Assembly: GCF_024281235.1 (NCBI RefSeq)
Contig: NZ_JAHWXY010000014.1
Span: forward strand, 1-64,000
Direction of reading: 5' to 3'
Source: Shinella daejeonensis
Lineage (GTDB): Bacteria; Pseudomonadota; Alphaproteobacteria; Rhizobiales; Rhizobiaceae
Length of the DNA stretch: 64,000 bases
The notes beneath the pieces were generated by a model. The model did no database searches. It was not told where the DNA came from and saw only the letters and a list, made by a program, of their open reading frames with translations. Numbering within the stretch: the stretch's first letter is position 1; each line of letters opens with the position of its first letter. The translations under genes and the position numbers were made by a program. This document shows, in pieces, positions 47,974 to 58,274 of the stretch.

Positions 47974-49232
47974 TTCTGCCAGAACTTCCAGAACGGCTTC
48001 TTCGAAGCCTCCTCGACCACCTCGACGCCGGGGTTTTCCTCGGGAACCGGCAGCGCGCCCGCAACGCCGGCAGCCGCCTTCTGCGCCTGTTCGGCGGCGA
48101 CGTCGGAGGCAAGCGCCTCGGCTTCCTTGCGCGCGCGTTCTTCCGCCGCCTGCTTCGCGCGCTGCTCGGCCTCGATCTTGCGGTTCTCGGCCTCCTCCGC
48201 GCGCTTCTTCTGCGCCTCGATTTCACGCAACGTCGTCAGCTTGCCCGCATCGATCGACGAACCGGTGGGCGCATAGGCGAGTTCGCGCCCCTTGCGCTGT
48301 TCGGCGACGATCGCCTTGCGCTGGGCTTCCGAAGGCTCCAGCCAGACGGTGCCCTCATATTTCTTCATCGCCTTCGCATAGGCGGCGTCATAGGTCTTGT
48401 TGTGGCTTGCAAGCGCCACTTCCAGCGCCGGCGGCGAGGAGAGCGCCGGACAGGCCCCTGCCGGCGAAAGAGCTTTGTCGCTCTGCTGGTTGAAGACATA
48501 TTTGCGGTCGCAGACCTTCACCTCGGGCGGGCGCTTGGTGACCTCGAAATGGTCATAGCCGACCTTGAGCATCTTCCAGAATTCGATATTCGGATTGTCG
48601 CGATGGCGCGCCATGTTCTCCGCGGTCATGCGGAAGGGGAAGGCCTGAAGCTGGACCACCTCCTGCCCGCCCTTGAAGGCGTCGCGCGCGAAGGCGAAAA
48701 TCTCCAGCATCTGCTCGTCGGTCATCGAATAGCAACCGGACGACGAACAGGCGCCATGGATCATCAGGTGGCTGCCGCTGGCGTTGTTCGCCCGGTCATA
48801 GCTATTGGGAAAACCGGTGTTGATCGCCAGATAATAGTTCGAATTCGGATTGAGATGCTGCCGGGAGAGAGGATAGAAACCCTCCGGCGCCTGCCGGTCG
48901 CCTTCCTTGCGTTTCGGCCCGAGCTTGCCCGACCAGGCGCAGATCTTGTAGCTCTTGAGCATCTGGAACCGGTTCGCCCGGTCGGCCTTCCAGACCTCCA
49001 GCGTACCCTCTTCCTTGAAGATGCGGACCATCACCGGCGCAAGCCGGTCGATGTTGAGCGAGGCCATCTTCTGGAGAACCTTGCCGGAAAGCTGGTACTC
49101 GACCTTGTTCTTCACCGACTTGATGTCGACGGTGTCGAGCGTCTCGTTGGTGCAGCCGGCGGCGGCAACGGCAAGAAGAGATACGGTGGCAAGAACTTTC
49201 AGGCGCATTCGGGAAGTCCGTAACAACGTCAT
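47970..49232 (-). CDS. L,D-transpeptidase (YafK-type) lipoprotein with coiled-coil tail
   Basis: A 420-residue murein L,D-transpeptidase or peptidoglycan-protein linker of the YkuD/YafK group. The N-terminus is a lipoprotein signal (VLATVSLLAVAAAGC). The catalytic domain (about 60-260) has the motif HGACSSSGCYSM with the nucleophile Cys. A C-terminal stretch (about 330-385) is a charged coiled coil rich in Glu, Lys, Arg and Ala (EIEAQKKRAEEAENRKIEA), then a short tail. YafK-type enzymes cut or form lipoprotein-peptidoglycan links, so envelope anchoring is likely. Two possible starts (49232 and 49208); neither has a clear ribosome site. It overlaps tusA downstream. Confidence 0.85.
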   Translation of the reverse strand: MTLLRTSRMRLKVLATVSLLAVAAAGCTNETLDTVDIKSVKNKVEYQLSGKVLQKMASLNIDRLAPVMVRIFKEEGTLEVWKADRANRFQMLKSYKICAWSGKLGPKRKEGDRQAPEGFYPLSRQHLNPNSNYYLAINTGFPNSYDRANNASGSHLMIHGACSSSGCYSMTDEQMLEIFAFARDAFKGGQEVVQLQAFPFRMTAENMARHRDNPNIEFWKMLKVGYDHFEVTKRPPEVKVCDRKYVFNQQSDKALSPAGACPALSSPPALEVALASHNKTYDAAYAKAMKKYEGTVWLEPSEAQRKAIVAEQRKGRELAYAPTGSSIDAGKLTTLREIEAQKKRAEEAENRKIEAEQRAKQAAEERARKEAEALASDVAAEQAQKAAAGVAGALPVPEENPGVEVVEEASKKPFWKFWQK

Positions 49233-49393
49233 ATCGCGACCGCTAACCGCAGATGGCCGGTGCGAGATCGTTTCGGCTTATACTCCATAAACCGCAGAAC
49301 GGAAATTCTTTCGCACGCCCGCCGAGCCTACCCGTTGAGACATGGGATTGTGGCCGAGATGGGGCGGCGGCGCAACGCCGGCCCCGGCGGCGA

Positions 49394-50347
49394 TCAGAGC
49401 TGGCGGCCGATATTCAGGTAGCGCTGGCGGCGATCGTTGCGAAGCGCGTCGCCCGGCTTTCCGGCAAGGTCGTCGAGGGCAGCCGCGACGACGTCGCCGG
49501 TGCGCGCGATGATCTCCTGCGGGTCACGATGCGCGCCGCCGACCGGCTCGGGGATGATGCCGTCGATGACGCCGAGCGTCTTCAGGTCCTCGGCGGTGAT
49601 CTTCATATTGCTGGCCGCTTCCTTGGCGCGGGCGGAATCGCGCCACAGGATCGAAGCCGCGCCCTCCGGCGAGATCACGCTGTAGATGGCATGCTCCAGC
49701 ATATAGACGCGGTCGCCGGTCGCAATGGCGATGGCCCCGCCCGATCCGCCCTCGCCGAGCACCACGGAAACGATCGGCACGCGGATATTGAGGCACATTT
49801 CCGTCGAGCGGGCGATGGCTTCCGCCTGACCGCGCTCTTCCGCGCCGATGCCCGGATAAGCGCCGGCGGTATCGATCAGCGTGATGACCGGCAGCCCGAA
49901 GCGGTCGGCCATTTCCATGACGCGGATCGCCTTGCGGTAGCCTTCCGGCCGGGCGCTGCCGAAATTGTGCTTGAGGCGCGACTTGGTATCGCTGCCCTTC
50001 TCCTGGCCGATGATGGCGACGGGTTCGCCCCGGAAGCGGCCGAGACCGGCCTGGATCGCCTCGTCCTCGGCGAACTTGCGGTCACCGGCAAGCGGCGTGA
50101 AATCCTGAAACAGCCGTGCGGCATAATCGAGGAAATGCGGACGCTGCGGATGCCGCGCGACCTGCGTCTTCTGCCAGGGCGTCAGCTTGGAATAGATGTC
50201 GACCGTCGCTTCGCGAGCGCGAACCTCCAGACGGCCGATCTCGTCGCTCGTATCGACGCTCTCATCTTCCTCGGCGAGTTTCTTCAACTCGTGGATCTTG
50301 CCTTCGAGGTCGGAGATGGGCTTTTCGAAATCGAGGTAATTGTGCAT
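49394..50347 (-). CDS. accA: Acetyl-CoA carboxylase carboxyltransferase subunit alpha
   Basis: AccA with AccD moves the carboxyl group from carboxybiotin to acetyl-CoA, making malonyl-CoA for fatty acids. The 317-residue protein has the family start [45 protein letters not shown] and [11 protein letters not shown] motifs, all conserved. The start at 50347 fits the family; the open frame continues upstream into xerD without similarity. Downstream of xerD by 76 bases on the same strand. Confidence 0.97.
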   Translation of the reverse strand: MHNYLDFEKPISDLEGKIHELKKLAEEDESVDTSDEIGRLEVRAREATVDIYSKLTPWQKTQVARHPQRPHFLDYAARLFQDFTPLAGDRKFAEDEAIQAGLGRFRGEPVAIIGQEKGSDTKSRLKHNFGSARPEGYRKAIRVMEMADRFGLPVITLIDTAGAYPGIGAEERGQAEAIARSTEMCLNIRVPIVSVVLGEGGSGGAIAIATGDRVYMLEHAIYSVISPEGAASILWRDSARAKEAASNMKITAEDLKTLGVIDGIIPEPVGGAHRDPQEIIARTGDVVAAALDDLAGKPGDALRNDRRQRYLNIGRQL

Positions 50348-50423
50348 GAGATGCGTTTCCGATCGTTTGCTCAAACCGCGCCAGGCTGTCGTCGACCAGG
50401 GCCGACGGCAAGCGGTGGGGGTC

Positions 50424-51371
50424 CTAATCCGGTTTTTTTGCCTGTTTGGCAAGAGGGTGATGGGTCTGAACGAGTGCGTGCAGCCGTTCTTCCAGCACAT
50501 GCGTGTAGATTTGTGTCGTCGAAATGTCCGAATGCCCGAGCAGTTCCTGCACCGCCCTGAGGTCGGCCCCGTTCTGTAGCAGATGGCTTGCAAACGCGTG
50601 GCGAAGCACATGCGGCGACAGTGTCGCGGCGCGGATTCCCGCCCGGCCGGCAAGCGCCTTGAGATCGCGCGCGAAAACCTGGCGCGGCAGATGTCCCTCC
50701 TTGCTGCGGGAGGGAAAGAGGAACGTCTGCTCGGCGGCATCCTCGCCGGTTTCGGCTGCAAGCGCGGCGCCATAGGCCGAAAGCGCCGCCGCCGCCGCCC
50801 GCGAAAGCGGCACCAGCCGCTCCTTGCCGCCCTTGCCCCGAACCACGATGAAACGTCCGGTCTGCGCCAGAACGCTCGCCGGCAGCATCACCAGTTCGCT
50901 GACGCGCAGGCCCGTGGCATAGAGAAGCTCGACCAGCGTATGCAGGCGCAGCCGCGCAAGCCGGTCCTCGCCGGCTTCCTTCGCCTCCTGCGCCGCCCGC
51001 TCGATCAGTCGCCCCACGTCATCGATGCTGAGCGTCTTCGGCAGCGCCCGCCCCTTGCGTGGCGCGTCGAGGATACCGGTCGGATCGTCGCCCCTGATCC
51101 CCTCGGCATAGAGGAACTTGAAAAACTGCCGCAACGCCGAAAGCCGCCGCGCCTGCGACGAGGCGGCGAAGCCCTGCCGCGCGAGATGTCCGAGGTAAGC
51201 GCGCAGATCCTCCGCGGCGGCGTCGACCAGACGCAGGCCGCGCCCGTCGAGGAAGGAGCGCGCGTCTTCCAGGTCCCGCTCGTAGGATTGCAGCGTATTG
51301 GCGGCCGCCCCCCGCTCGGCGCTCATCATCTCGAGAAAGGACTCGACCTTGAGTGCGGAGGGATCCCTCAT
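50424..51371 (-). CDS. xerD: Site-specific tyrosine recombinase XerD
   Basis: XerD, with XerC and FtsK, resolves chromosome dimers at dif. The 315-residue protein has the N-terminal SAM-like core-binding domain (about 1-90) and a catalytic domain with the tyrosine recombinase residues: Arg in ATGLRVSEL, the HxxR of [15 protein letters not shown], His in [15 protein letters not shown] and the Tyr of that same motif. Its start overlaps a small membrane-protein gene by four bases (ATGA), and accA follows; xerD next to accA is usual in rhizobia, which argues for a chromosomal XerD rather than a phage integrase. Confidence 0.93.
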   Translation of the reverse strand: MRDPSALKVESFLEMMSAERGAAANTLQSYERDLEDARSFLDGRGLRLVDAAAEDLRAYLGHLARQGFAASSQARRLSALRQFFKFLYAEGIRGDDPTGILDAPRKGRALPKTLSIDDVGRLIERAAQEAKEAGEDRLARLRLHTLVELLYATGLRVSELVMLPASVLAQTGRFIVVRGKGGKERLVPLSRAAAAALSAYGAALAAETGEDAAEQTFLFPSRSKEGHLPRQVFARDLKALAGRAGIRAATLSPHVLRHAFASHLLQNGADLRAVQELLGHSDISTTQIYTHVLEERLHALVQTHHPLAKQAKKPD

Positions 51372-51517
51372 TGCGGCGGGTTCACCCGTTCGGAGGGAAT
51401 GCGGATCGTCACCTCCCGCTCGCGCGGCTCGACGAAGGTGACGAGGACGACCATGGCGCCATAGATCGATCCGGCGATCACGGCGCAGAGGAAAAGAAAA
51501 CGCAACAGGGTCGGCAT
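51368..51517 (-). CDS. Small single-pass membrane protein upstream of xerD
   Basis: A 49-residue protein: one hydrophobic helix ([22 protein letters not shown] part, about 4-26) followed by a charged tail [24 protein letters not shown] lies 6 bases before the ATG at 51517, and the stop overlaps the xerD start, so it is translated with xerD. A small gene of this kind before xerD is seen in other rhizobia, with unknown function. It is too short for standard family calls. Confidence 0.7.
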   Translation of the reverse strand: MPTLLRFLFLCAVIAGSIYGAMVVLVTFVEPREREVTIRIPSERVNPPQ

Positions 51518-51658
51518 GGCGGTCTCCGGGGCGAGGTTTCTATATCGCCCCGCGCCGCGCCGAGCGCAAGGGAGGCGACGATCGTCGGCCCGTTGCCGTC
51601 TTGACGCTCCCGGCGCTTTTGTCGATACCGGAATGGACACCCATAACCGGAAGGCGCC

Positions 51659-52255
51659 ATGACCGATCTGATCGAGCAGCCACCCCTGACGCTGGCAGAG
51701 CAGGCGCGCGCCGCTCTCGGCCGGCGCAATCTCGTGATGATCGGGCTGATGGGGGCGGGCAAGTCGGCGATCGGGCGGCTGACGGCGCAGGCGCTCGGCA
51801 TTCCCTTCATCGACACGGACCACGAGATCGAGCGCGTCTCGCGCATGACGATCAGCGAATTGTTCGCCGCCTATGGCGAGGAGGAGTTCCGCGCGCTGGA
51901 GGCCCGCGTCATCAAGCGGATATTGCGCAGCGGTCCCCGCGTCGTTTCCACCGGCGGCGGCGCTTATATCAACGAACGCACGCGCAGGCACATCAGGCGC
52001 GGCGGCCTCACCGTCTGGCTGAACGCCGAACTCGACGTCCTGTGGGAGCGCGTGAGCAAGCGCGACACCCGCCCGCTTCTCAGGACCGAAAATCCGCGCC
52101 AGACGCTGGAAAATCTCATGCAGGCCCGCTATCCGGTCTATGCGGAAGCCGACCTCGCCGTGATGTCGCGCGACGTGAAGAAAGACGTGATCGTGGACGA
52201 GGTGCTGGCCGCCGTCGCCGCATCGACACCGAAGACAGGACAGGAACGCCCATGA
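51659..52255 (+). CDS. aroK: Shikimate kinase
   Basis: AroK phosphorylates shikimate at the 3-hydroxyl with ATP, the fifth step to chorismate and aromatic amino acids. The 198-residue protein has Walker A GLMGAGKSAIG, the substrate residues in FIDTDHEIE and STGGGAYI, and the lid Arg region. An N-terminal extension of about 25 residues (MTDLIEQPPLTLAEQARAALG) is usual in rhizobia. It overlaps aroB by four bases (ATGA). Confidence 0.96.
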   Translation: MTDLIEQPPLTLAEQARAALGRRNLVMIGLMGAGKSAIGRLTAQALGIPFIDTDHEIERVSRMTISELFAAYGEEEFRALEARVIKRILRSGPRVVSTGGGAYINERTRRHIRRGGLTVWLNAELDVLWERVSKRDTRPLLRTENPRQTLENLMQARYPVYAEADLAVMSRDVKKDVIVDEVLAAVAASTPKTGQERP

Positions 52256-53379
52256 CCGCCGAGACCCCCGCCCGCCGCACCGTTCGCGTCGAACTCGGGG
52301 AGCGGGCCTATGATATCCTGATCGGCCCGGGCCTCATCGCCGCCGCCGGCCACGAGATCGCCAGCCGTATGAAGGGCCGCAAGATCGCGGTCGTCACCGA
52401 CGAGCATGTCGCCCCCCTTTATCTTGCGCCTTTGATGGCCGCCCTCGAAAGAGAAGGCATCGCCGCCGTTTCGCTGGTCTTGCCGGCGGGCGAGAAAACG
52501 AAGAGCTTCGAGCCCCTGACCCGGGTCTGCGACAGCATCCTGGCCGCCCGTATCGAGCGCAACGATGCGGTCGTGGCGCTCGGCGGCGGCGTCATCGGCG
52601 ACCTCACGGGCTTTGCCGCCGGCATCGTGCGCCGCGGATCGCGCTTCATCCAGGTACCCACCTCCCTGCTTGCCCAGGTCGATTCCTCGGTCGGCGGCAA
52701 GACCGGCATCAACACCGCTCACGGCAAGAACCTCGTCGGGGTCTTCCACCAGCCGGACCTCGTTCTTGCCGATACGGATGTGCTGAGTTCGCTCTCGCCA
52801 CGCGAATTTCGCGCCGGCTATGCCGAAGTCGCCAAATACGGCCTGATCGACAAGCCGGAGTTCTTCGCCTGGCTCGAGCGAAACTGGCAGGATGTCTTTT
52901 CCGGCGGTCCCACCCGCATCGAGGCGATCGCCACGAGTTGCCAGGCCAAGGCCGATGTGGTGGCCGCCGACGAGCGCGAGCACGGCCGGCGCGCCCTCCT
53001 CAATCTCGGCCATACGTTCGGCCACGCGCTCGAAGCGGCGACCGGCTACGACAGCAGCCGCCTCGTCCATGGCGAGGGCGTGGCGATCGGCATGGTGCTC
53101 GCCCATGCATTTTCCGCCCGCCTCAATCTTTCGAGCCCCGACGACACAAGGCGCGTCGAGGCGCATCTGAAGGCCGTTGGCCTGCCGACCGCCGTAAACG
53201 ACATTCCGGGCGGCCTGCCGCCGGCCGAAGTGCTGATGGACGCGATTGCCCAGGACAAGAAGGTCAAGGCCGGCAAACTCACCTTCATCCTGACGCATGG
53301 CATCGGCCGCTCCTTCGTCGCCGACGACGTGCCCCAGTCCGAAGTCATCGCCTTTCTCAGGGACAATCTGCCGCAATGA
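52252..53379 (+). CDS. aroB: 3-dehydroquinate synthase
   Basis: AroB turns DAHP into 3-dehydroquinate, the second shikimate-pathway step, using NAD+ and a divalent metal. The 375-residue protein has ALGGGVIGDLTGF, PTSLLAQVDSSVGGKTGIN, the metal-ligand motif LLNLGHTFGHALE and HGEGVAIGM, all intact. It overlaps aroK upstream and the CorC-like gene downstream (ATGA), so aroK-aroB-corC-like is one translationally coupled operon. Confidence 0.97.
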   Translation: MTAETPARRTVRVELGERAYDILIGPGLIAAAGHEIASRMKGRKIAVVTDEHVAPLYLAPLMAALEREGIAAVSLVLPAGEKTKSFEPLTRVCDSILAARIERNDAVVALGGGVIGDLTGFAAGIVRRGSRFIQVPTSLLAQVDSSVGGKTGINTAHGKNLVGVFHQPDLVLADTDVLSSLSPREFRAGYAEVAKYGLIDKPEFFAWLERNWQDVFSGGPTRIEAIATSCQAKADVVAADEREHGRRALLNLGHTFGHALEAATGYDSSRLVHGEGVAIGMVLAHAFSARLNLSSPDDTRRVEAHLKAVGLPTAVNDIPGGLPPAEVLMDAIAQDKKVKAGKLTFILTHGIGRSFVADDVPQSEVIAFLRDNLPQ

Positions 53380-54269
53380 CCGGCGACCCCTCCGTCGCAT
53401 CCGCCGTTTCCCTCTTCTGGCCGGGGCTTGCCGTCGTCCTCGGCCTGGTCGCGCTTGCCGCCGTCCCGGTCGTTTTCTGGCGGCGCAGACGCGACGCGGA
53501 AGGCGAGAGCCGAGCCGGCCAGCTCCAACGCGACAACGCGCCGCCGCGGGCCGACCGCGACCGGCCTTCCACCACGCTCGACCTCGACGCGCTGGAAGTC
53601 TCCGATATCATGATCCACCGGACCGCCATGCGCGCGCTCAACGCCGGCGACCCGGCGGAGGAGAACGTGAAGGCGGTGCTGGAAAGCGCCTACACCCGCA
53701 TGCCGCTCTGGTCCGGCTCGGTCGACAATATCGTCGGCGTCGTTCACGCGAAGGACCTGCTTCGCGCGCTGGCGCAACCCGGCATGGAACCGAAGAACCT
53801 CGACATCACCCGCGTCGCGCAAAAGCCGTGGTTCGTTCCGGACACGACGACGCTCAAGGAGCAGCTGGCCGCCTTCCTGCGCCGCCAGGAACATTTCGCC
53901 ACCGTCGTCGACGAATACGGCGAGGTGCAGGGCCTGGTGACGCTACAGGATATATTGAAGGAAATCGTCGGCGATATCTCCGACGAGCACGACCTCGATA
54001 TTCCCGGCGTGCGGCAGGAGGCGGACGGCTCCATCGTCGTCGACGGCGGCGTCACGATCCGCGATCTCAACCGCGCGCTCGACTGGCATCTGCCCGACGA
54101 GGAGGCGACCACGGTCGCCGGCCTCGTCATCCACGAATCGCGGTCGATCCCGGAGGAGCGGCAGGCCTTCACCTTCTACGGCAAGCGCTTCATCGTCATG
54201 AAACGGGTGAAGAACCGCATCATGCGGCTACGAATCCGGCCCGCCGAGCCACAGGCCCGGGCGAACTGA
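53376..54269 (+). CDS. CorC/HlyC-type CBS-domain protein lacking the DUF21 membrane domain
   Basis: A 297-residue protein linked to divalent-cation (Mg/Co) export or efflux. It starts with one hydrophobic helix (about 10-32: [26 protein letters not shown]) and a basic stretch ([12 protein letters not shown]), then a CBS pair (about 67-200: [40 protein letters not shown]) and the CorC_HlyC domain (about 210-290: [33 protein letters not shown]). In other rhizobia the protein coded after aroB is over 400 residues with a multi-helix DUF21/CNNM domain. Here that domain is absent although the start is intact and overlaps aroB, so it looks like an internal loss. Confidence 0.85.
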   Translation: MTGDPSVASAVSLFWPGLAVVLGLVALAAVPVVFWRRRRDAEGESRAGQLQRDNAPPRADRDRPSTTLDLDALEVSDIMIHRTAMRALNAGDPAEENVKAVLESAYTRMPLWSGSVDNIVGVVHAKDLLRALAQPGMEPKNLDITRVAQKPWFVPDTTTLKEQLAAFLRRQEHFATVVDEYGEVQGLVTLQDILKEIVGDISDEHDLDIPGVRQEADGSIVVDGGVTIRDLNRALDWHLPDEEATTVAGLVIHESRSIPEERQAFTFYGKRFIVMKRVKNRIMRLRIRPAEPQARAN

Positions 54270-54275
54270 AGCGGC

Positions 54276-54557
54276 CTACCAGCGCACCGGTTCCCCGGGC
54301 GCTGCCGCCTCGACGGCAAGCGCGTGCAGGCCGGCGTCCAACTCTTCCTTCAGCAGGTCGTTGATGGCCCGGTGGCGCGCCACGCGCCCCATTCCCTCGA
54401 AGGCCGCCGAGACGATGCGCACGCGCATATGCGTCTCGCCTTCCCCGTCGAAACTCGGCTGGTGGCCGGCATGCAGCCCGCTCTCGTTGACGACCTCAAG
54501 CCTTTCGGGTGAAAAGGCGGCGGCAAGCTTTGCTTCGATGCTGCGGGTGATGGACAT
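54276..54557 (-). CDS. bolA: BolA family protein
   Basis: A 93-residue BolA-like protein, probably a partner of monothiol glutaredoxin in [2Fe-2S] trafficking and stress response. It has the class II HTH-like fold motifs: [44 protein letters not shown] and [13 protein letters not shown], with conserved His residues for cluster binding. It converges with the CorC-like gene (six bases apart) and is divergent from the J-domain gene, a layout common in rhizobia. Confidence 0.93.
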   Translation of the reverse strand: MSITRSIEAKLAAAFSPERLEVVNESGLHAGHQPSFDGEGETHMRVRIVSAAFEGMGRVARHRAINDLLKEELDAGLHALAVEAAAPGEPVRW

Positions 54558-54676
54558 TTCAAACCTCGGCGGCGGCGCAGGCAGCCGGCATTGCGATAAA
54601 ATGTCTCCACCAAGCCAGCAACAATCCGCTTTGTCAATTCTTGTTGGCGAGGCTTCCCGACACCATAATCAGGCGC

Positions 54677-55294
54677 ATGAAACTCGATTCAAAATATTTC
54701 GACCGCATCCGCACGCGGCGCCGGGCGGAGCGTCCCGAGCCCCTGGCGCCGACCTGTCAATGGGACGGCTGCGAGGAGAACGCCGCGCATCGCGCCCCCG
54801 TCGGACGCAATGCGGAGGGGCAATATTTCCTGTTCTGCTTCGAGCACGTCAAGGAATACAACAAGGGTTACAATTACTTCTCCGGCCTCTCCGATGGCGA
54901 AATCGCCCGCTATCAGAAGGAGGCGATCACCGGTCACCGTCCGACCTGGACGATCGGCGTCAACAAGGCCAGCCGCACCGGGCCGACGCAGGGCTCCGCC
55001 CGCTCCGGCACCGCCGGCGCGAATCAGCGCGTCCGCGATCCGTTCGGTTTTTTCGAGCAGGGCCGCGCGAGCGCCACGCAACCGCGCGTCCGCAAGCTCA
55101 AGACCCTGGAGGCCAAGGCCTTCGATACGCTCGGCCTGACGGCGGGCGCCGGCAGCGAAGATATCAAGTCGGCCTACAAGGCCCTTGTCAAGAAGCACCA
55201 TCCCGATGCAAATGGCGGAGACAGAGGCTCGGAAGAGCGTTTTCGGGCGGTCATCCAGGCATATCAATTGTTAAAGCAGTCCGGCTTCTGCTAA
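54677..55294 (+). CDS. J-domain protein (DnaJ-like, C-terminal J domain)
   Basis: A 205-residue protein with its J domain at the C-terminus (about 145-203): [34 protein letters not shown], with the HPD motif that stimulates DnaK ATPase. The N-terminal part (about 1-85: [48 protein letters not shown]) has spaced Cys/His residues that may bind a metal. This architecture upstream of cobS-cobT is conserved in the Rhizobiales, but its substrate is unknown. The start at 54677 (MKLDSKYFD) is preferred over one 36 bases upstream. Confidence 0.9.
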   Translation: MKLDSKYFDRIRTRRRAERPEPLAPTCQWDGCEENAAHRAPVGRNAEGQYFLFCFEHVKEYNKGYNYFSGLSDGEIARYQKEAITGHRPTWTIGVNKASRTGPTQGSARSGTAGANQRVRDPFGFFEQGRASATQPRVRKLKTLEAKAFDTLGLTAGAGSEDIKSAYKALVKKHHPDANGGDRGSEERFRAVIQAYQLLKQSGFC

Positions 55295-55353
55295 GGCAGT
55301 CGCACGCAACTGGATATTTGGGCGCTTGCGCGGCATTCGCCCGCGGAGACGTG

Positions 55354-56352
55354 ATGAGCACTATGGATCTCGATATTTCCAACCTCCCCGACACCACCGT
55401 TTCCGTCAGGGAGGTTTTCGGCATCGACACGGACCTCAGGGTTCCGGCCTATTCCGAGGCGGACGCCTATGTGCCGGACCTCGACCCGGACTATCTGTTC
55501 GACCGGGAAACGACGCTCGCCATTCTCGCGGGGTTCGCGCATAACCGCCGCGTCATGGTGTCCGGCTATCACGGCACCGGCAAGTCCACCCACATCGAAC
55601 AGGTCGCCGCCCGCCTCAACTGGCCTTGCGTGCGCGTCAACCTCGACAGCCACGTCAGCCGTATCGACCTCGTCGGCAAGGATGCGATCGTCGTCAAGGA
55701 CGGCCTTCAGGTCACCGAGTTCCGGGACGGTATCCTGCCCTGGGCCTATCAGCACAATGTCGCGCTCGTTTTCGACGAATATGACGCCGGCCGCCCGGAC
55801 GTCATGTTCGTCATCCAGCGCGTGCTCGAATCCTCCGGCCGCCTGACGCTGCTCGACCAGAGCCGCGTCATCCGCCCGCACCCGGCCTTCCGGCTTTTCG
55901 CGACCGCCAACACCGTCGGCCTCGGCGACACGACCGGCCTCTATCACGGCACGCAGCAGATCAACCAGGCGCAGATGGACCGCTGGTCCATCGTCACCAC
56001 GCTCAACTACCTGCCGCACGACAACGAGGTGAACATCGTCGCCGCCAAGGTGAAGGGGCTTTCCGCCGGCAAGGACGGCCGCGACACCGTCTCGCGCATG
56101 GTGCGCGTGGCCGATCTCACGCGCGCCGCCTTCATCAACGGCGACCTTTCCACCGTCATGAGCCCGCGCACCGTCATCACCTGGGCCGAGAACACGGAAA
56201 TCTTCGGTGACATCGCCTTTGCCTTCCGCGTCACCTTCCTCAACAAGTGCGACGAACTGGAACGCACGCTGGTCGCCGAACTGTATCAGCGCGCCTTCGG
56301 TGTGGAACTGAAGGAAAGCGCGGCCAACATCGTGCTGGCGGCGACGGCCTGA
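55354..56352 (+). CDS. cobS: Cobaltochelatase subunit CobS
   Basis: CobS is the AAA+ ATPase subunit of the aerobic cobaltochelatase CobNST, which inserts cobalt into hydrogenobyrinic acid a,c-diamide in cobalamin synthesis. The 332-residue protein has the Walker [10 protein letters not shown], Walker [11 protein letters not shown] and sensor region [13 protein letters not shown]. It starts 59 bases after the J-domain gene and cobT follows 20 bases later. CobN is not in this window. The motifs and gene order leave little doubt. Confidence 0.96.
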   Translation: MSTMDLDISNLPDTTVSVREVFGIDTDLRVPAYSEADAYVPDLDPDYLFDRETTLAILAGFAHNRRVMVSGYHGTGKSTHIEQVAARLNWPCVRVNLDSHVSRIDLVGKDAIVVKDGLQVTEFRDGILPWAYQHNVALVFDEYDAGRPDVMFVIQRVLESSGRLTLLDQSRVIRPHPAFRLFATANTVGLGDTTGLYHGTQQINQAQMDRWSIVTTLNYLPHDNEVNIVAAKVKGLSAGKDGRDTVSRMVRVADLTRAAFINGDLSTVMSPRTVITWAENTEIFGDIAFAFRVTFLNKCDELERTLVAELYQRAFGVELKESAANIVLAATA

Positions 56353-56372
56353 CGATCGCTTGAGGAAGGCGC

Positions 56373-58274
56373 ATGGCAGCTCGGGGTGACAATTCAAGGG
56401 CAAGACCCGCCGGCGTGATTGACGTGGAGCCGTTGCGCCGCGCCGTGACCGGCTGTGTGCGCGCGGTGTCCGGCGATGCCGAGGTGGAGGTTTCCTTCGC
56501 CAACGAGCGGCCGGGCATGACCGGCGAGCGCATCCGCCTGCCCGAGCTTTCCAAGCGCCCGACGGCCGAAGAGATCGCCGTCACCCGCGGCATCGGCGAT
56601 TCCATGGCCTTGCGCAAGGCCTGCCACGACGCCCGCATCCATGCCGTCATGTCGCCGGAAGGCGCCGACGCACGCGCGATCTTCGACGCCGTCGAACAGG
56701 CCCGCGTGGAGGCCATCGGCGCCAACCGGATGCCGGGCATGGCGCAGAATCTCGCCTCCATGCTGTCGGAAAAATACGCGAAGGCGAATTTCGGCGCAAT
56801 CAGCCGGCAGGCCGATGCGCCCGTCCAGGAAGCCGTCGCGCTCATGGTGCGTGAGAAGCTGACGGGGCGGACTGCGCCGGCTTCGGCCGGCCAGGTGCTC
56901 GACCTGTGGCGCGACTTCATCGAGGACAAGGCCGGCCCGGACGTTGCGGCTCTTTCCGCCGCCATCAACGACCAGCAGGCCTTCGCCCGCGTCGTGCGCA
57001 GCATGCTCGCCTCCATGAACATGGCCGAGGACTACGGCGACGACGAGACCGAGCCGGACGAAACCGAGACGCCCGAGGACGAGAACCAGCCCCGCAGCGA
57101 CGAGGAGCAGGAAAACAGCGCCGAGGAGGACGCCGGAGAAGACAGCGCCCCCGCCGATGAAAACCAGACCGCCGACGAGCAGATGGAAGACGGCGAGATG
57201 GACGGCGCGGAAATCTCCGATGACGATTTCACCGACGACGAGGGCGACGAGACGGAAGCCCCGGGCGAGACGCGCCGCCCCAACAGCCCTTTCACCGATT
57301 TCAACGAGAAGGTCGATTATACGATCTTCACCGAGGAATTCGACGAGACGATCACTGCCGAGGAGCTTTGCGACGAAGCCGAACTCGACCGGCTGCGCAC
57401 GTTCCTCGACAAGCAGCTCGCCCATCTCCAGGGTGCGGTCGGCCGTCTCGCCAATCGCCTCCAGCGCCGCCTGATGGCGCAGCAGAACCGCGCCTGGGAA
57501 TTCGATCTCGAGGAAGGCTATCTCGACAGCGCCCGCCTCCAGCGCATCATCATCGATCCGATGCAGCCGCTGTCCTTCAAGCGCGAGAAGGACACCACCT
57601 TCCGCGATACGGTGGTGACGCTTCTCATCGACAATTCCGGCTCCATGCGCGGCCGGCCGATCACCGTCGCGGCGACCTGCGCCGATATCCTCGCCCGCAC
57701 GCTGGAACGCTGCGGCGTCAAGGTGGAGATCCTCGGTTTCACCACCAAGGCCTGGAAGGGCGGCCAGGCGCGGGAGAAATGGCTGGCCGGCGGCAAACCG
57801 CAGTCGCCCGGCCGTCTCAACGACCTGCGCCACATCATCTACAAGGCCGCCGACGCGCCCTGGCGGCGCGCCCGTCGCAACCTCGGCCTGATGATGCGCG
57901 AGGGATTGCTGAAGGAGAATATCGACGGCGAGGCGCTGATCTGGGCGCATAATCGTCTGCTCGGCCGCCCGGAGCAACGCCGCATCCTCATGATGATCTC
58001 GGACGGCGCGCCGGTGGATGATTCGACGCTGTCGGTGAACCCGGGCAACTATCTGGAGCGGCATCTGCGCGCGGTGATCGAGCAGATCGAGACCCATTCG
58101 CCCGTCGAACTGCTTGCCATCGGCATCGGCCACGACGTGACGCGCTACTATCGGCGCGCCGTGACCATCGTCGACGCCGACGAACTGGCGGGCGCGATGA
58201 CCGAGCAGCTGGCGTCGCTCTTTACCGACGAGGGTGCAGGCCCGCGCCGCAGCGGCAGGCGCCGTGCCGGCTGA
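56373..58274 (+). CDS. cobT: Cobaltochelatase subunit CobT
   Basis: CobT is the von Willebrand factor A subunit that caps the CobS ring and works with CobN in cobalt insertion. The 633-residue protein has an N-terminal CobT domain (about 1-215), a long very acidic linker (about 215-300, rich in Glu and Asp) and a C-terminal VWA domain with the metal-ion site motif [12 protein letters not shown] (about 415-425) and ISDGAPVDD. The acidic linker is normal for this family. Directly after cobS in one operon. Confidence 0.96.
   Translation: MAARGDNSRARPAGVIDVEPLRRAVTGCVRAVSGDAEVEVSFANERPGMTGERIRLPELSKRPTAEEIAVTRGIGDSMALRKACHDARIHAVMSPEGADARAIFDAVEQARVEAIGANRMPGMAQNLASMLSEKYAKANFGAISRQADAPVQEAVALMVREKLTGRTAPASAGQVLDLWRDFIEDKAGPDVAALSAAINDQQAFARVVRSMLASMNMAEDYGDDETEPDETETPEDENQPRSDEEQENSAEEDAGEDSAPADENQTADEQMEDGEMDGAEISDDDFTDDEGDETEAPGETRRPNSPFTDFNEKVDYTIFTEEFDETITAEELCDEAELDRLRTFLDKQLAHLQGAVGRLANRLQRRLMAQQNRAWEFDLEEGYLDSARLQRIIIDPMQPLSFKREKDTTFRDTVVTLLIDNSGSMRGRPITVAATCADILARTLERCGVKVEILGFTTKAWKGGQAREKWLAGGKPQSPGRLNDLRHIIYKAADAPWRRARRNLGLMMREGLLKENIDGEALIWAHNRLLGRPEQRRILMMISDGAPVDDSTLSVNPGNYLERHLRAVIEQIETHSPVELLAIGIGHDVTRYYRRAVTIVDADELAGAMTEQLASLFTDEGAGPRRSGRRRAG

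Noticed and set aside
50424-51371. Tyrosine recombinase as a sign of a phage or integrative element
   Set aside because: Its place next to accA and its sequence match housekeeping XerD; no phage genes or attachment sites are near.
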